Origin: Elusimicrobia bacterium GWA2_56_46 | GTDB taxonomy: Bacteria > Elusimicrobiota > Elusimicrobia > Elusimicrobiales > UBA9959 | Direction of reading: 5' to 3' | NCBI GenBank assembly: GCA_001799575.1 | Contig: MGTT01000018.1 | Location: 77,404 to 126,581 of the forward strand | Length of the DNA: 49,178 bases | In this document: in pieces, positions 1 to 8,402 of the stretch | Position numbering within the stretch: the stretch's first letter is position 1 | Layout: each line of letters begins with the position of its first letter | The notes under the pieces: generated by a model | Database searches by the model: none | Seen by the model: only the letters and a program-made list of their open reading frames with translations | Told to the model about the DNA's origin: nothing | Made by a program: the position numbers and the translations under genes

Positions 1-646
1 CGCGCATAGCCCCGCCGGCCGACCTGGCGATCACGGCCAGCGCCGAACCGGAAACATTCAATTTTTCTTTCGAAACCACTTCCGCGAGCCGCCCGGCTAT
101 CAGATCCTCCGGGATAGGCCGGAAGCGGAAGCACTGCGAGCGGGAAAGTATGGTGACCGGCACTTTGGTCTGTTCGGTGGTGGCCATGATGAACACCACG
201 TGGGCCGGCGGCTCCTCGATGGTCTTCAGAAGGGCGTTGAAAGACTGCTTGGACAGCATATGCACTTCGTCCAGGATATAGATCTTGTATTTATCGCGGG
301 AAGGGGCCAGCCCGACGTTCTCGATGATCACGTTGCGGACATTCTCCACGTCGGTGTGGCTGGCGGCGTCTATCTCTATCACGTCCATGGACTTGCTGTC
401 GGCTATCTCAAGGCAGGAAGAGCATTTGTCGCAGGGTTTGCCGTTTTTGGCTTCCCGGCAGTTGAGGGTTTTGGCCAGGATGCGGGCGATAGTGGTCTTG
501 CCGCAGCCACGGGGGCCGTAAAAAAGGTAGGCATGCGCCAGGCGGCCCAGCTTCACCGAATTGGCCAGCGTGGTTTTGATGGTTTCCTGCCCCATCACCT
601 CTCCGAGGTGCCTGGGCCGGTACTTGGCGGCAAGGTTTTCGTACAT
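1..646 (-). CDS. dnaX: DNA polymerase III subunit gamma/tau, N-terminal part (runs off the window)
   Basis: Clamp-loader ATPase that loads the beta sliding clamp at the replication fork. About 215 residues are visible and the gene continues past base 1. It begins [11 protein letters not shown] at the ATG 644-646. Seen in order: Walker A GPRGCGKT (about 44-51), a zinc-binding set C63/C72/C75/C78, Walker B with DEVH (about 126-129), and the sensor region [16 protein letters not shown]. These are the standard DnaX AAA+ motifs in the expected order and spacing. The start lies only 4 bases after the stop of the upstream outer-membrane gene, so the two are probably co-transcribed. Whether a tau form is made cannot be judged, because the C-terminal part is outside the window. 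Confidence 0.97.
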   Translation of the reverse strand, partial: MYENLAAKYRPRHLGEVMGQETIKTTLANSVKLGRLAHAYLFYGPRGCGKTTIARILAKTLNCREAKNGKPCDKCSSCLEIADSKSMDVIEIDAASHTDVENVRNVIIENVGLAPSRDKYKIYILDEVHMLSKQSFNALLKTIEEPPAHVVFIMATTEQTKVPVTILSRSQCFRFRPIPEDLIAGRLAEVVSKEKLNVSGSALAVIARSAGGAMR

Positions 647-650
647 GCTT

Positions 651-1523
651 CTAAAATCTCAGACCGGCGCCGACGGAATAGAAACCGTCCTTGGTGGAGC
701 CGTCGTCATAAAGCTCGTAGCTGACATTGACAGCCAACATGCTTATATCTATCGTGGCTCCGGCCATATAAGCTTTGGAGGTCTTCTGGCTCAGCTTGAA
801 AGTGGTCCGGGTGTACGACAGAAATGGCGAAACCATAGGCAGGGACGACCAGGCCAGGCCGAAGTTCCAGCTTGACACGGGGAAACCCTGTATGACGTTA
901 TTAAGACCGGTGATGTTTTCAACTTTCGGAACCGAGATTATACTGGCGGCCGAGAGAGTCTTGTCGTAGGAAGACCTGGTGTAAGTTCCGCTGACCCGGG
1001 CGGAAAGGATCTTGGCGCCGGCAAACAGCGACAGATCGGTCTGGTTGATGGTCTCGGTCTTTGCCGCCGTGAACCGATCCTTATGCGCGGTCAGTTTCAC
1101 TGCCGCGCCCACGTCAACCCTTGTAACCCCTTTGCCGCCGCGGCCCGAGGAGCCCGACCGGGGACCGGCCAGCCTGGATCTGCCGCCGCCGTCGGGGGTA
1201 AGAGTGAAAGTGATGTCCCCCCCGAAAAAACTGTTCTGGTAGCCGTTCAGTTTGGAGGTGCTGCCGAACTCCGCGCCAACTCCGTAGATGTCGCGGTCGT
1301 AACCGCCGCGCAGGGAATAGGTCTTGAAAGTGCCTCCCGTGCCGTCGGCCTTGTAAGAATTGAACATGGGCTTGAGGTAGAAAGGCTCCGAACCCACGAC
1401 AAGATACAGTTTGGAACCTCTGTAGCCGTGGGCGCCGGAAACCACACCGGCGCCGCCGTCGAAATAAGCCGCCGCGTTAAGTGAAAGACCCGCCAGCATG
1501 GACGCGATAATTATTTTTTTCAT
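651..1523 (-). CDS. Predicted outer-membrane beta-barrel protein
   Basis: 290 residues. It has a typical signal peptide ([19 protein letters not shown], cleavage likely near residue 19). The remainder alternates short amphipathic strands with Gly/Asn/Asp turns and ends in an aromatic residue (GAGLRF), the usual last-strand signal of outer-membrane barrels. A Gly/Arg/Ser-rich loop lies near residues 112-132. A purine-rich GGGGG Shine-Dalgarno precedes the ATG by about 7 bases. It sits 4 bases upstream of dnaX in the same direction, an odd partnership that may only reflect shared transcription. I do not recognise a specific family; pore, adhesin or structural roles are all possible. Confidence 0.7.
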   Translation of the reverse strand: MKKIIIASMLAGLSLNAAAYFDGGAGVVSGAHGYRGSKLYLVVGSEPFYLKPMFNSYKADGTGGTFKTYSLRGGYDRDIYGVGAEFGSTSKLNGYQNSFFGGDITFTLTPDGGGRSRLAGPRSGSSGRGGKGVTRVDVGAAVKLTAHKDRFTAAKTETINQTDLSLFAGAKILSARVSGTYTRSSYDKTLSAASIISVPKVENITGLNNVIQGFPVSSWNFGLAWSSLPMVSPFLSYTRTTFKLSQKTSKAYMAGATIDISMLAVNVSYELYDDGSTKDGFYSVGAGLRF

Positions 1524-1548
1524 TACAATTCCCCCTTTTTATTCATCC

Positions 1549-1627
1549 GTCATTCCTGCGTGCCGTTGGCAGGAATCCATAAATCTTCACTTAATGGATT
1601 CCGGCCAACAGATCGCCGGGATGACAG
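1549..1627. repeat. Repeat family D, copy 1 (two hairpins, outer ends inverted)
   Basis: Begins GTCATTCCTGCG and ends as the inverse of GTCATCCCGGCG. Each half is itself a hairpin (ATTCCTGC...GCAGGAAT and ATTCCGGC...GCCGGGAT), joined by a short AT-rich linker. Related copies are at 20987-21018 (one half only) and 27811-27887. It is intergenic, between the DHS-like gene and the outer-membrane gene. It looks like a REP/MITE-type dispersed element. Confidence 0.8.
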
Positions 1628-1633
1628 CCGCTA

Positions 1634-2683
1634 TTACCCCACTTTCGCCAGTTCCTTGTTCAGGAAATCGGAATAGCATTTCGCCTTGCGGTTCTTCCAC
1701 GCGCCCTTGTGATAGCCGTAGCCGGCGATAAGCGGCATGGCCAGCGTGGCTTCGGAGAAGACCATCTGCTCGTAGGTGGTCTCCACCTTGCCCCAGGAGC
1801 TGGCTTCTTTCAGCGTGGAGCTGGAGAGCGCGCCGTCGCGCACGTCCGCCACGGTCACCTGGACGGCGTACTTGTGCATGGGGCATTCCTTGCCGAGGAT
1901 GTCGGCCGCCACCACGGTGTCCTGGGTGAAATTCTTGGGCACGCCGCCGCCTATCATGAAGATGCCGGTGTCCCCCGCCTCTATCTTCACCTTGGTCAGT
2001 TCCAGGAAATCCTTAACCGAGTCCATGGACATATGTTTCGCGGGATTCTTCCACTGGTGCTCCACCATGCCGAAGCCGGCGGAACAGTCGGAGAAAGCGG
2101 GCACAAAAATGGGGACGCGCTTCTCATAGGCCGCCAGCACCACGGAATCCTTGTTCTTGCCATGCTTCGAGAGGTATCTTCCCATCTCCTCGATGAACTC
2201 GCGGGAGGAGTAGGGGCGCGGGTCCAGGGAATCGGCGATCTTCTTCGTGGTTTCGTCGCAGATGCGGAGTTCGTCCTCGTCTATAAAGGTGTCGTAGATC
2301 CTGTCGATATGCAGCTCGCGGAGGACATTGTCGTCTATGCCGTAAGGCGTGCCCTTGTAATGCTTGAAGCCGAGGCCCTCGAAGAAATCCTGATCCACGA
2401 TAATGGCGCCCGTGGAGACGATGGCGTCCACCATGTTATTGCGCACCATGTCCACCACCACTTTTTTAAGGCCGGCCGAGAAAAGCGACCCCGCCAGAGT
2501 AAGAATGACCGAACAGCTTTTGTCCGAGAGCATCATGTTATAGATCTGCGCCGCGCGGGCAAGATCCCTGGCGGAAAAAGCCATGTCGTCCATAGCGTCC
2601 ACCATGGGGATCACATTGTGCCGGGTGATCTCAAAATGTTTCACCGTGTCTTTAAGGTAATCTGATTTTTTGAATTTGGGCAT
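1634..2683 (-). CDS. Deoxyhypusine synthase-like / homospermidine synthase-like protein
   Basis: 349 residues, full length for the DHS family. The C-terminal block LKEASSWGKVETTYEQMVF carries the lysine (about K299) that in deoxyhypusine synthase forms the imine with the aminobutyl group from spermidine; upstream NAD-site motifs (STGAIIVDQD, MIGGGVPKN) are also present. In eukaryotes and archaea the enzyme modifies eIF5A, which bacteria lack. Bacterial relatives are thought to transfer aminobutyl groups to polyamines, making homospermidine or similar products, so a polyamine role is more likely here (inference). The start is set by a strong CCGGAGGAATC Shine-Dalgarno. A candidate -10 (2769-2774) and a word array (2708-2759) lie upstream. 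Family assignment is firm; the substrate is open. Confidence 0.9.
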   Translation of the reverse strand: MPKFKKSDYLKDTVKHFEITRHNVIPMVDAMDDMAFSARDLARAAQIYNMMLSDKSCSVILTLAGSLFSAGLKKVVVDMVRNNMVDAIVSTGAIIVDQDFFEGLGFKHYKGTPYGIDDNVLRELHIDRIYDTFIDEDELRICDETTKKIADSLDPRPYSSREFIEEMGRYLSKHGKNKDSVVLAAYEKRVPIFVPAFSDCSAGFGMVEHQWKNPAKHMSMDSVKDFLELTKVKIEAGDTGIFMIGGGVPKNFTQDTVVAADILGKECPMHKYAVQVTVADVRDGALSSSTLKEASSWGKVETTYEQMVFSEATLAMPLIAGYGYHKGAWKNRKAKCYSDFLNKELAKVG

Positions 2684-2707
2684 GATTCCTCCGGATAACG
2701 CAGATGT

Positions 2708-2759
2708 AAGGGTAGAGGGTTCAGGGTACAGGGCTTAAACCCTAACCCCTATCCCCTTA
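2708..2759. repeat. Degenerate word array, inverted (GGGTA/GGGTT type)
   Basis: Run of purine words (GGGTAGAGGGTTCAGGG...) followed by its imperfect complement (CCCTAACCCCTATCCCC). It lies in the untranslated leader of the DHS-like gene and could fold as a hairpin. It is built like the arrays at 24173-24259 and 28398-28510 but uses a different word. Confidence 0.6.
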
Positions 2760-2768
2760 TCTGGATAT

Positions 2769-2774
2769 ATTATA
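2769..2774 (-). promoter_or_regulatory. Candidate -10 box for the DHS-like gene
   Basis: Reads TATAAT on the minus strand, about 85 bases before the start codon. No convincing -35 is present. The 14-mer TATAATATATCCAG is repeated exactly at 23181-23194 upstream of another minus-strand gene. Confidence 0.35.
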
Positions 2775-2799
2775 CGATTTTTACCCAATTCCGCGTAAC

Positions 2800-2831
2800 A
2801 AAAAAACCCCGGGATCTCCCGGGGTTTTTTT
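2800..2831 (-). terminator. Rho-independent terminator (symmetric) after the five-gene envelope operon
   Basis: CCCCGGGA/TCCCGGGG stem with a very tight loop, flanked by seven A and seven T, 17 bases past the stop of the 1262-residue gene. The symmetric flanks would let it act on both strands, but only minus-strand genes flank it. Confidence 0.9.
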
Positions 2832-2847
2832 GGAAACATTCACCGGC

Positions 2848-5800
2848 TTATTTGCAGGGTTTGCCTACAAGGGAGCTATAATTCAGCATTTCGCCGTGGT
2901 TATACTGCGACCAGGTACGGTCGTAACTTATATCAGCGGTGAGTTTGGCCCCCAGATCCCAGCCGCCCGAGACCCTGCCGCCAAGCCTGCTGGAAATTGA
3001 AGCGGTGCCCTTTCTCATACCGGCATATTTTATTACCCAGCCGCTGGCGCCTTTGACGCACCCTATTTTCACCTCCATCTCGTACTCCTGGCGCTTCACA
3101 GACGGATCCTGATAATATGCCACGCCGTCGGAGGTGTAGATCGCGTGCGTGCCTTCCACCGGATCCCATTTGGTATGGGCGGCGAGCGGAATATTCTCGC
3201 CTTTGGGATTACCATAAGCGAGATAATAGTCGTTGACCTGAACCGTCACCTGTCCCCTTTCTTTTCCTGTGCAGACCGGATCGCCTGTAAAGGTGCTCTT
3301 GAGCCCCCAACCCCACTTGACACATTTTTCCCCGTACACCTTATTCCCCTGCTGGTCGTAGGCCGGGATCGTGGTTCTGCCTTTCACAAGCTGGACTCCG
3401 TCTATGGTAACCTCAGCTCTCATGCCCGGCTGCAGTTTCGGTTTAGACTCGATCTTGGACTTGGTTGGATCCGCCGGGGCAGGCGCCTGCGCGGGACGCG
3501 GGACACGGGGCGCGGTACGCGACGCGGCGGCGGCCGCTGAAGTTTTGGCGAGCCTAGCGGCCTCTTTCATATTGGCATCAAAGAGACGCGGATAAGACTG
3601 CGGGTTCTGGGCGTCCATATTCCTGCCTATCTGACTGAGCCGCGCTTCTATCTGGTCCAGCCGCGCCTGGGAAACAGGCTTATTTTTCAACTCCTGCCGC
3701 AGGGCCGACATCTCGTCTGCGTTCTGGATCATTATGATCTGGTTGCCCTTGGCCGCGGCCAGGGAGTCCTTGCACGCCCTGCTGACGCATTTGCCGCTGT
3801 TGGCGACCGCCTCGTATCTGCCGCCCGCGGACCCCAGTTGCGCGATCATATCCAGATGCGCGGCATACGCCGACTTGGAAAGGCCGTCCGCCCTGACGGA
3901 AGCGGCCGCAGGCTGAACGGAGGCCGCTCCCGCGCCAGCCGCCCCTGCGAGATTGCCGGCAACCGGTTTAGCCGATGCCGGGGGCTGGGCAGAGCCGGGT
4001 TTGGCTTGTTCTTCGGAAGACGACGGGGACACACCCGGGTCGTCCAGATTTATCTTATACGCGGCCAGCCTGGTTTTTACTTCCGTCATCTTCTCTTTGA
4101 CGGACGCCAGTCCATACATAGCCGAGGAGAGATTCCCTGAATTAGCATCCACGTCCTTCGGCATCTCCTCTTCACCTCTGATGGCGGCGGCGACGAGGCT
4201 TCCACCGGCAAGGTTATTCGTATCCTGTACTTCCGCTATATTCCCGAATTTTTTAAGCGGGGAAACCGCGGCCCACGCCGCCCGTTCGTCGGCCACGGTT
4301 TTGGAATCGTTAGCCTTGCCGGCCTTGTCATAGGGATCGGCCTTCGGCAAACCGCGCCAGAGAAAGGCGGAATCCAGCAATGAATTACCGCCGGCAAGGG
4401 CTTCCGCGGGATCGACTTTTTCTCCGACGGCATCCCTGTACTCTCCGTCGAATTGCGAGTACATGGCCAGCAATACCGGGTCAGCGGGCTTAGCGCGCGC
4501 CGTCTCTCCGGGAACCAGAGCGGGATCTATTCCGGAAATGGTTTTAAAATGCTTCACGATCAGCTCCCGCTGTTCGGGAGTCGGCGTGCCGCCGGCGTCC
4601 TTGACAGGCTGAAGCTCTGCTGTGATATCCTGGGCGGACTTGAGAACCCCGGCATACTCTTTCGCTATGGCCTCGGCGGAGGAGGCGATATAACCCGTCT
4701 GCTTTACATAAACCTCCGCCGCCTTTTTGTGTTCGGCGATATCTTTCTCAACGGCGGAAAGACGGGCCTCGGCCTCCTTTAACTCGGGGGCGGCCTGATC
4801 CAGGTAAGGCAGCACTTCCAGTTTTGTTTCCGCCGACATGGAAACGCCGTTGGACATGACAGCGCCGGACGCGAGCCTGCCCGCCTTAGCGGCTTTCGAC
4901 ACGTTCTCAAATTTGGTTTTAAAGACCCCGTATTCGGACTTAACCGCGGCCGCGGCCGTTTCGGCCTCCTGGACTTTCCGTTCGTAGTCGGCTATTTTGG
5001 TCTGCCTGGTCTTAAGAACTCCGTTCTTTAAAGTTTGGACGACATGATCAACCCTCAGGTTGGAGAAACCGCCGACGGCGAGCATGGTATGCTCAAGCAG
5101 TTTCGCTGGAGCCTTGGCCTTGGCGCCTTCCTCTACGTCGATGAGTATCTGTTTCAGGATGTCGTCATAATTGCCTACGGTAAGGCCGGCGGCCCCCGCC
5201 GCAGACTTGGGCGCCGCCGCCGCACCGCCGCCACCCCCTCCACCGGCTGACGTGTCCGGCTTGAGTGAATCGGTACCAGCGCCGGCAACAGTAGTGGTGG
5301 ACTTGGGATACGGATTATCATGCTGAGTTCCGCAAGGGCAGTCCAGCACTTGACTGTGCGCGGAATCTTTACCTCCGGATTTAAACACCTTTTCCGTCGC
5401 GGTTTCCGCTTCGCACAACTTGAGTACTGAACCCGGAACATCGCCATACCTCCTCAGGGCGATATTATAACAGTCCTTTGTCGTATTACAAATAGACGTA
5501 ACCCAGCATTTACCCGCTGGAGGGCCGTTCATGCCGAGAGCGCTCTTGGTCATATCACCCACGAACTCGGTCAACACACCGCCGACGCCGGTCAGCGCGG
5601 CTTCCAGTATCTTCTTGGGGATCTCGTACTGCTTGTAGAATTCCCATTCCAGCGCTTTCTGCATACGCTGTTTGGCGGCCATCTGTGCCAGCGTTTCGCC
5701 GCTGTTGTTTTTGGTGTCGCGGACGCTGGAATTGGAGGGCGCCTTGTTCTTTTCGTCCACGCCGCCCGCGCCAAGGCCGCCCGCGCCTTTGCCGGCGGCT

Positions 5801-6636
5801 ATGGACTCCGCCGCCGCCTTATCCAGCGAACTGATGGCGCTCCCGCCGCTGAAGCTGCCGGCGGCTTTGTCCGCCTGGCCGCGCAGTTTTTCAAAAGCGC
5901 CCTTGCTGGCGCTGTTGGGGCTTGAGGACACGCCTTTGTAGCCGGCCGGGGCCACCGGCCCCACCATGGAGCGCGAAGCCGCCTTGCCGGACGCGTTTTT
6001 GGCGTCTTCAAGTATTTTGCCGCCACTCAGGGAAGCGGTGGTCCTGGTGCCTTCGCCGCCGCCGAAGAAAGAACTCATCCCCCTGAGCGCCGCCTGCATC
6101 TTGGGAATGACGGTGGGAACCCCCGCCGATTTTGACGCCGCGGAGAAAGCGTTTTGCGCCGAGTCTTTCATGGAATCCCTGAAGCTCGTGCTGGGCGCGC
6201 TATTCATCATGGGCGCAGCCGGAGGCTGGGCAGGCTGCGCGCCTACGATAAGGGAAGCCGGATCCCTTGAACTCAGAGGCGTGATGACTTCCCCGGAACC
6301 GTCGGAAGAACCCTGGCTCAAAGCGTTTATGCCCGGCTCATAGAGCGGAGCGCCGCCGTCCGCGCGCGAACCGAAACCCGGCGTAAGCTGGTCGGCGCCG
6401 GAGGGCTTGGACATCATATACTCGGCCACGGGGGCCATGACCAGAACGCTCATACCCACCGCGACAAAGGCCATATCTTTTTTGGAAAGATTTTTAAGCC
6501 GTTCCATTATGCTTCCGGCGGCTTTGGAAAAAGCGGGCGGGCGGCCAAAAACGGAAGTTTTCTTGAAAGAGCCCCCGGGCTTGCCGAAGACAGGCGGCGC
6601 CCCGTCGTTTTTCTCATCTTCGTTGTTGAAACTCAT
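2848..6636 (-). CDS. Large Ala/Gly/Lys-rich membrane-anchored protein, last gene of the envelope operon
   Basis: 1262 residues, no family recognised. The N-terminus (1-52) is charged and cytoplasmic-looking; one membrane segment follows (about 54-73). Residues 75-360 are low-complexity. A short Cys-rich segment has C377, C383, C389, C408, C433 and C435, probably disulfides in the periplasm. Then comes a Gly/Ala linker and a long predicted coiled coil (about 545-660), more Ala-rich sequence, and a compact aromatic/Gly-rich C-terminal domain (about 1085-1262) with several Cys that may be a beta-sandwich. The start is fixed by GGGAGGATTTT before ATG. It shares the layout 'charged N-tail, one TM, long linker' with the next four genes upstream, from which a 182-base gap separates it. 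A possible internal promoter (6688-6716) lies in that gap, and a strong terminator follows. A structural, envelope-spanning role is inference. Confidence 0.8.
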   Translation of the reverse strand: MSFNNEDEKNDGAPPVFGKPGGSFKKTSVFGRPPAFSKAAGSIMERLKNLSKKDMAFVAVGMSVLVMAPVAEYMMSKPSGADQLTPGFGSRADGGAPLYEPGINALSQGSSDGSGEVITPLSSRDPASLIVGAQPAQPPAAPMMNSAPSTSFRDSMKDSAQNAFSAASKSAGVPTVIPKMQAALRGMSSFFGGGEGTRTTASLSGGKILEDAKNASGKAASRSMVGPVAPAGYKGVSSSPNSASKGAFEKLRGQADKAAGSFSGGSAISSLDKAAAESIAAGKGAGGLGAGGVDEKNKAPSNSSVRDTKNNSGETLAQMAAKQRMQKALEWEFYKQYEIPKKILEAALTGVGGVLTEFVGDMTKSALGMNGPPAGKCWVTSICNTTKDCYNIALRRYGDVPGSVLKLCEAETATEKVFKSGGKDSAHSQVLDCPCGTQHDNPYPKSTTTVAGAGTDSLKPDTSAGGGGGGGAAAAPKSAAGAAGLTVGNYDDILKQILIDVEEGAKAKAPAKLLEHTMLAVGGFSNLRVDHVVQTLKNGVLKTRQTKIADYERKVQEAETAAAAVKSEYGVFKTKFENVSKAAKAGRLASGAVMSNGVSMSAETKLEVLPYLDQAAPELKEAEARLSAVEKDIAEHKKAAEVYVKQTGYIASSAEAIAKEYAGVLKSAQDITAELQPVKDAGGTPTPEQRELIVKHFKTISGIDPALVPGETARAKPADPVLLAMYSQFDGEYRDAVGEKVDPAEALAGGNSLLDSAFLWRGLPKADPYDKAGKANDSKTVADERAAWAAVSPLKKFGNIAEVQDTNNLAGGSLVAAAIRGEEEMPKDVDANSGNLSSAMYGLASVKEKMTEVKTRLAAYKINLDDPGVSPSSSEEQAKPGSAQPPASAKPVAGNLAGAAGAGAASVQPAAASVRADGLSKSAYAAHLDMIAQLGSAGGRYEAVANSGKCVSRACKDSLAAAKGNQIIMIQNADEMSALRQELKNKPVSQARLDQIEARLSQIGRNMDAQNPQSYPRLFDANMKEAARLAKTSAAAAASRTAPRVPRPAQAPAPADPTKSKIESKPKLQPGMRAEVTIDGVQLVKGRTTIPAYDQQGNKVYGEKCVKWGWGLKSTFTGDPVCTGKERGQVTVQVNDYYLAYGNPKGENIPLAAHTKWDPVEGTHAIYTSDGVAYYQDPSVKRQEYEMEVKIGCVKGASGWVIKYAGMRKGTASISSRLGGRVSGGWDLGAKLTADISYDRTWSQYNHGEMLNYSSLVGKPCK

Positions 6637-6687
6637 AAAATCCTCCCGACAAGCTCGATTGAAGATTCCGGAATCTATAGAATCTCC

Positions 6688-6716
6688 CTTATACTTTACC
6701 TAATATCGCCGGACAA
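6688..6716 (-). promoter_or_regulatory. Candidate internal sigma70-type promoter before the 1262-residue gene
   Basis: On the minus strand TTGTCC, a 17-base spacer, then TATAAG. It is about 50 bases before the start codon, in the only wide gap of the five-gene cluster. It could give the last gene extra expression. Confidence 0.5.
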
Positions 6717-6818
6717 GCCAAGTGCCGATGGGCCCTGCCGCCCCTGGGCCTTTGTACCCTGGATCAGCTTGTGGAAGGCAAAGCAATTCAGGAAAATATC
6801 GGTTTGGAGGCGGACTGC

Positions 6819-8390
6819 TTACTCATCCTTTTTGAATCCGGATCTGGCATCCTTGTTCGCCGTTGTTACCGACCTGTACAGCGCTTCGGCCTGGGCCAGG
6901 GCGGCGGCCATGGCGGCGGCGATCCTGCTCATGATGTAGTTGTACATCAGGTATCCGACGATGGCGGCCGCCACGAACGCTATCAGCGGGCCGAGGATCA
7001 TCGCGACGACGGCAAAAACGGCGAGAACGATCATCAGCAGCATCATGAAGATATTGAACCTGCCGCTTGGCCTGCGGCATCTGCTTATGACCATGCCGCC
7101 GCTTCTGGTGTCCCTGAAATAGATGCCGCAGTCCATCGGGGTATTCGAGGTCTGGCACGCGTTCGCGAGTTCGGTCTGATTGGCGTTAAAATCCCGGCAC
7201 AGCTCCCCCTGCCGGGCGACGCCCGCGTTCCACGGGCCGATATCCCCGTAGCACGGCGGCGGCGAACTTCTCTGCGAGATCCGATCCATCTCGGCCGCGT
7301 CTTCCGACATTCTCGCGCCCTGCACGGACTGGGCGTTAGCACAGTTCTCGGCCTGCCGCTGGAGGCCGGTGACGTCGTTAAGACTGTCGGTAAAACCGCC
7401 CTCGGGAACGACCGGCGGATTGTCGTCGGTCTGTATGACGTCGAGGTTCACGTCGTTGCCGTCATAAGTGGAACCGGTATACGCGGCCTGGTACTCGTAA
7501 GCTGAATCCTGCGATCTTGAGGCCGAGCCGGTGGCGGAGTAGGTCTCCGCCAGTTGGAACAGGGGCCGCCTGCTGCCGACCTGTTTATCAACGGCCGCGC
7601 TCCTGGTTCTGTAGCCCACGTTCTTCCAGGAAAACCCGGAAACTCTGCCCATTCTCCTGGCGTTTACCCTCCGCGGCCCCCCGGGTATGGGCACCCTGGC
7701 GCCGGACTGATTCATGGCGGTGGAATATATACCCTCTTGCCGGCTGCCGGCGCCGGGCCCGGAAAGGGCGCTTCTATCCGCGTAAGGAGCGCTCCCTCCG
7801 GAGGAATAGCGATCCGCCAGGTTCTGTCCCATGGTATCGCCGTAAAGGCCGCTTTCAGGACTGACAGGGATCCCGGCCAGATCCACCGCTCCGCCGTCCT
7901 CTCCGCGTGCCCGTTCCTCGGCGTTGACCACACCCATCACCTGGCCGGAGCCGGCGCGTTTCCCGCCCGCCTTGCGGGAGACGGGCATACTTAGCTCGGC
8001 CCCGCCCGTTACCATGGCAATAGAAGAAACGTTAGAGCAGCCCTCTCCCCGGCACGGCAGCGCGGAGCTGACGGCGCTCATCAGCCTGTTCCAGTAGGAA
8101 GTCCGCGCGCTTTCCAGCGCCGCCCGGTCTATGGCGGCTTTCACGAATTCGCCGGAATACTTAGGATTAAAAGAAGCGGCAAGACCGCCCAGGCCCGCCA
8201 TCCTCAGCGCCGCGGCCACCGGCGGCATTTCGAACAGCCTGCTGAGAGTTTCGCCGGATATTACAAAAGGCAGGGACGCGGCCGCCACAAGCAGCGCGAT
8301 AGTGACGTACCTGGCCCGGCCCCTGACGATCAGCAGCAACAGGGTAAGCAGGGATTTACGTCTATGCTTGTCTACGAACTCGCTTCCCAT
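6819..8390 (-). CDS. Membrane protein with Cys-rich extracytoplasmic region (envelope operon gene 4)
   Basis: 523 residues, no family recognised. A basic N-tail is followed by one TM segment (about 29-46). The long central part is Ser/Gly/Arg/Tyr-rich, with cysteines clustered at about 345-440 (ENCANAQ, PPPCYGD, GELCRDF, NACQTS, DCGIYF, SRCRRP). Two closely spaced TM segments follow (about 445-486), then a short charged cytoplasmic tail. The topology puts the Cys-rich stretch outside the inner membrane. The start is supported by GGAG five bases before ATG. It lies 12 bases after the 479-residue gene. Its central motif order loosely resembles the two paralogues upstream, but I cannot show homology by eye. 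Confidence 0.78.
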   Translation of the reverse strand: MGSEFVDKHRRKSLLTLLLLIVRGRARYVTIALLVAAASLPFVISGETLSRLFEMPPVAAALRMAGLGGLAASFNPKYSGEFVKAAIDRAALESARTSYWNRLMSAVSSALPCRGEGCSNVSSIAMVTGGAELSMPVSRKAGGKRAGSGQVMGVVNAEERARGEDGGAVDLAGIPVSPESGLYGDTMGQNLADRYSSGGSAPYADRSALSGPGAGSRQEGIYSTAMNQSGARVPIPGGPRRVNARRMGRVSGFSWKNVGYRTRSAAVDKQVGSRRPLFQLAETYSATGSASRSQDSAYEYQAAYTGSTYDGNDVNLDVIQTDDNPPVVPEGGFTDSLNDVTGLQRQAENCANAQSVQGARMSEDAAEMDRISQRSSPPPCYGDIGPWNAGVARQGELCRDFNANQTELANACQTSNTPMDCGIYFRDTRSGGMVISRCRRPSGRFNIFMMLLMIVLAVFAVVAMILGPLIAFVAAAIVGYLMYNYIMSRIAAAMAAALAQAEALYRSVTTANKDARSGFKKDE

Positions 8391-8402
8391 ACGTTCTCCA
8401 GC

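Noticed and set aside
1709-2665. 318-codon plus-strand open frame
   Set aside because: Complete antisense of the DHS-like gene; His/Gly-rich text typical of shadow frames.
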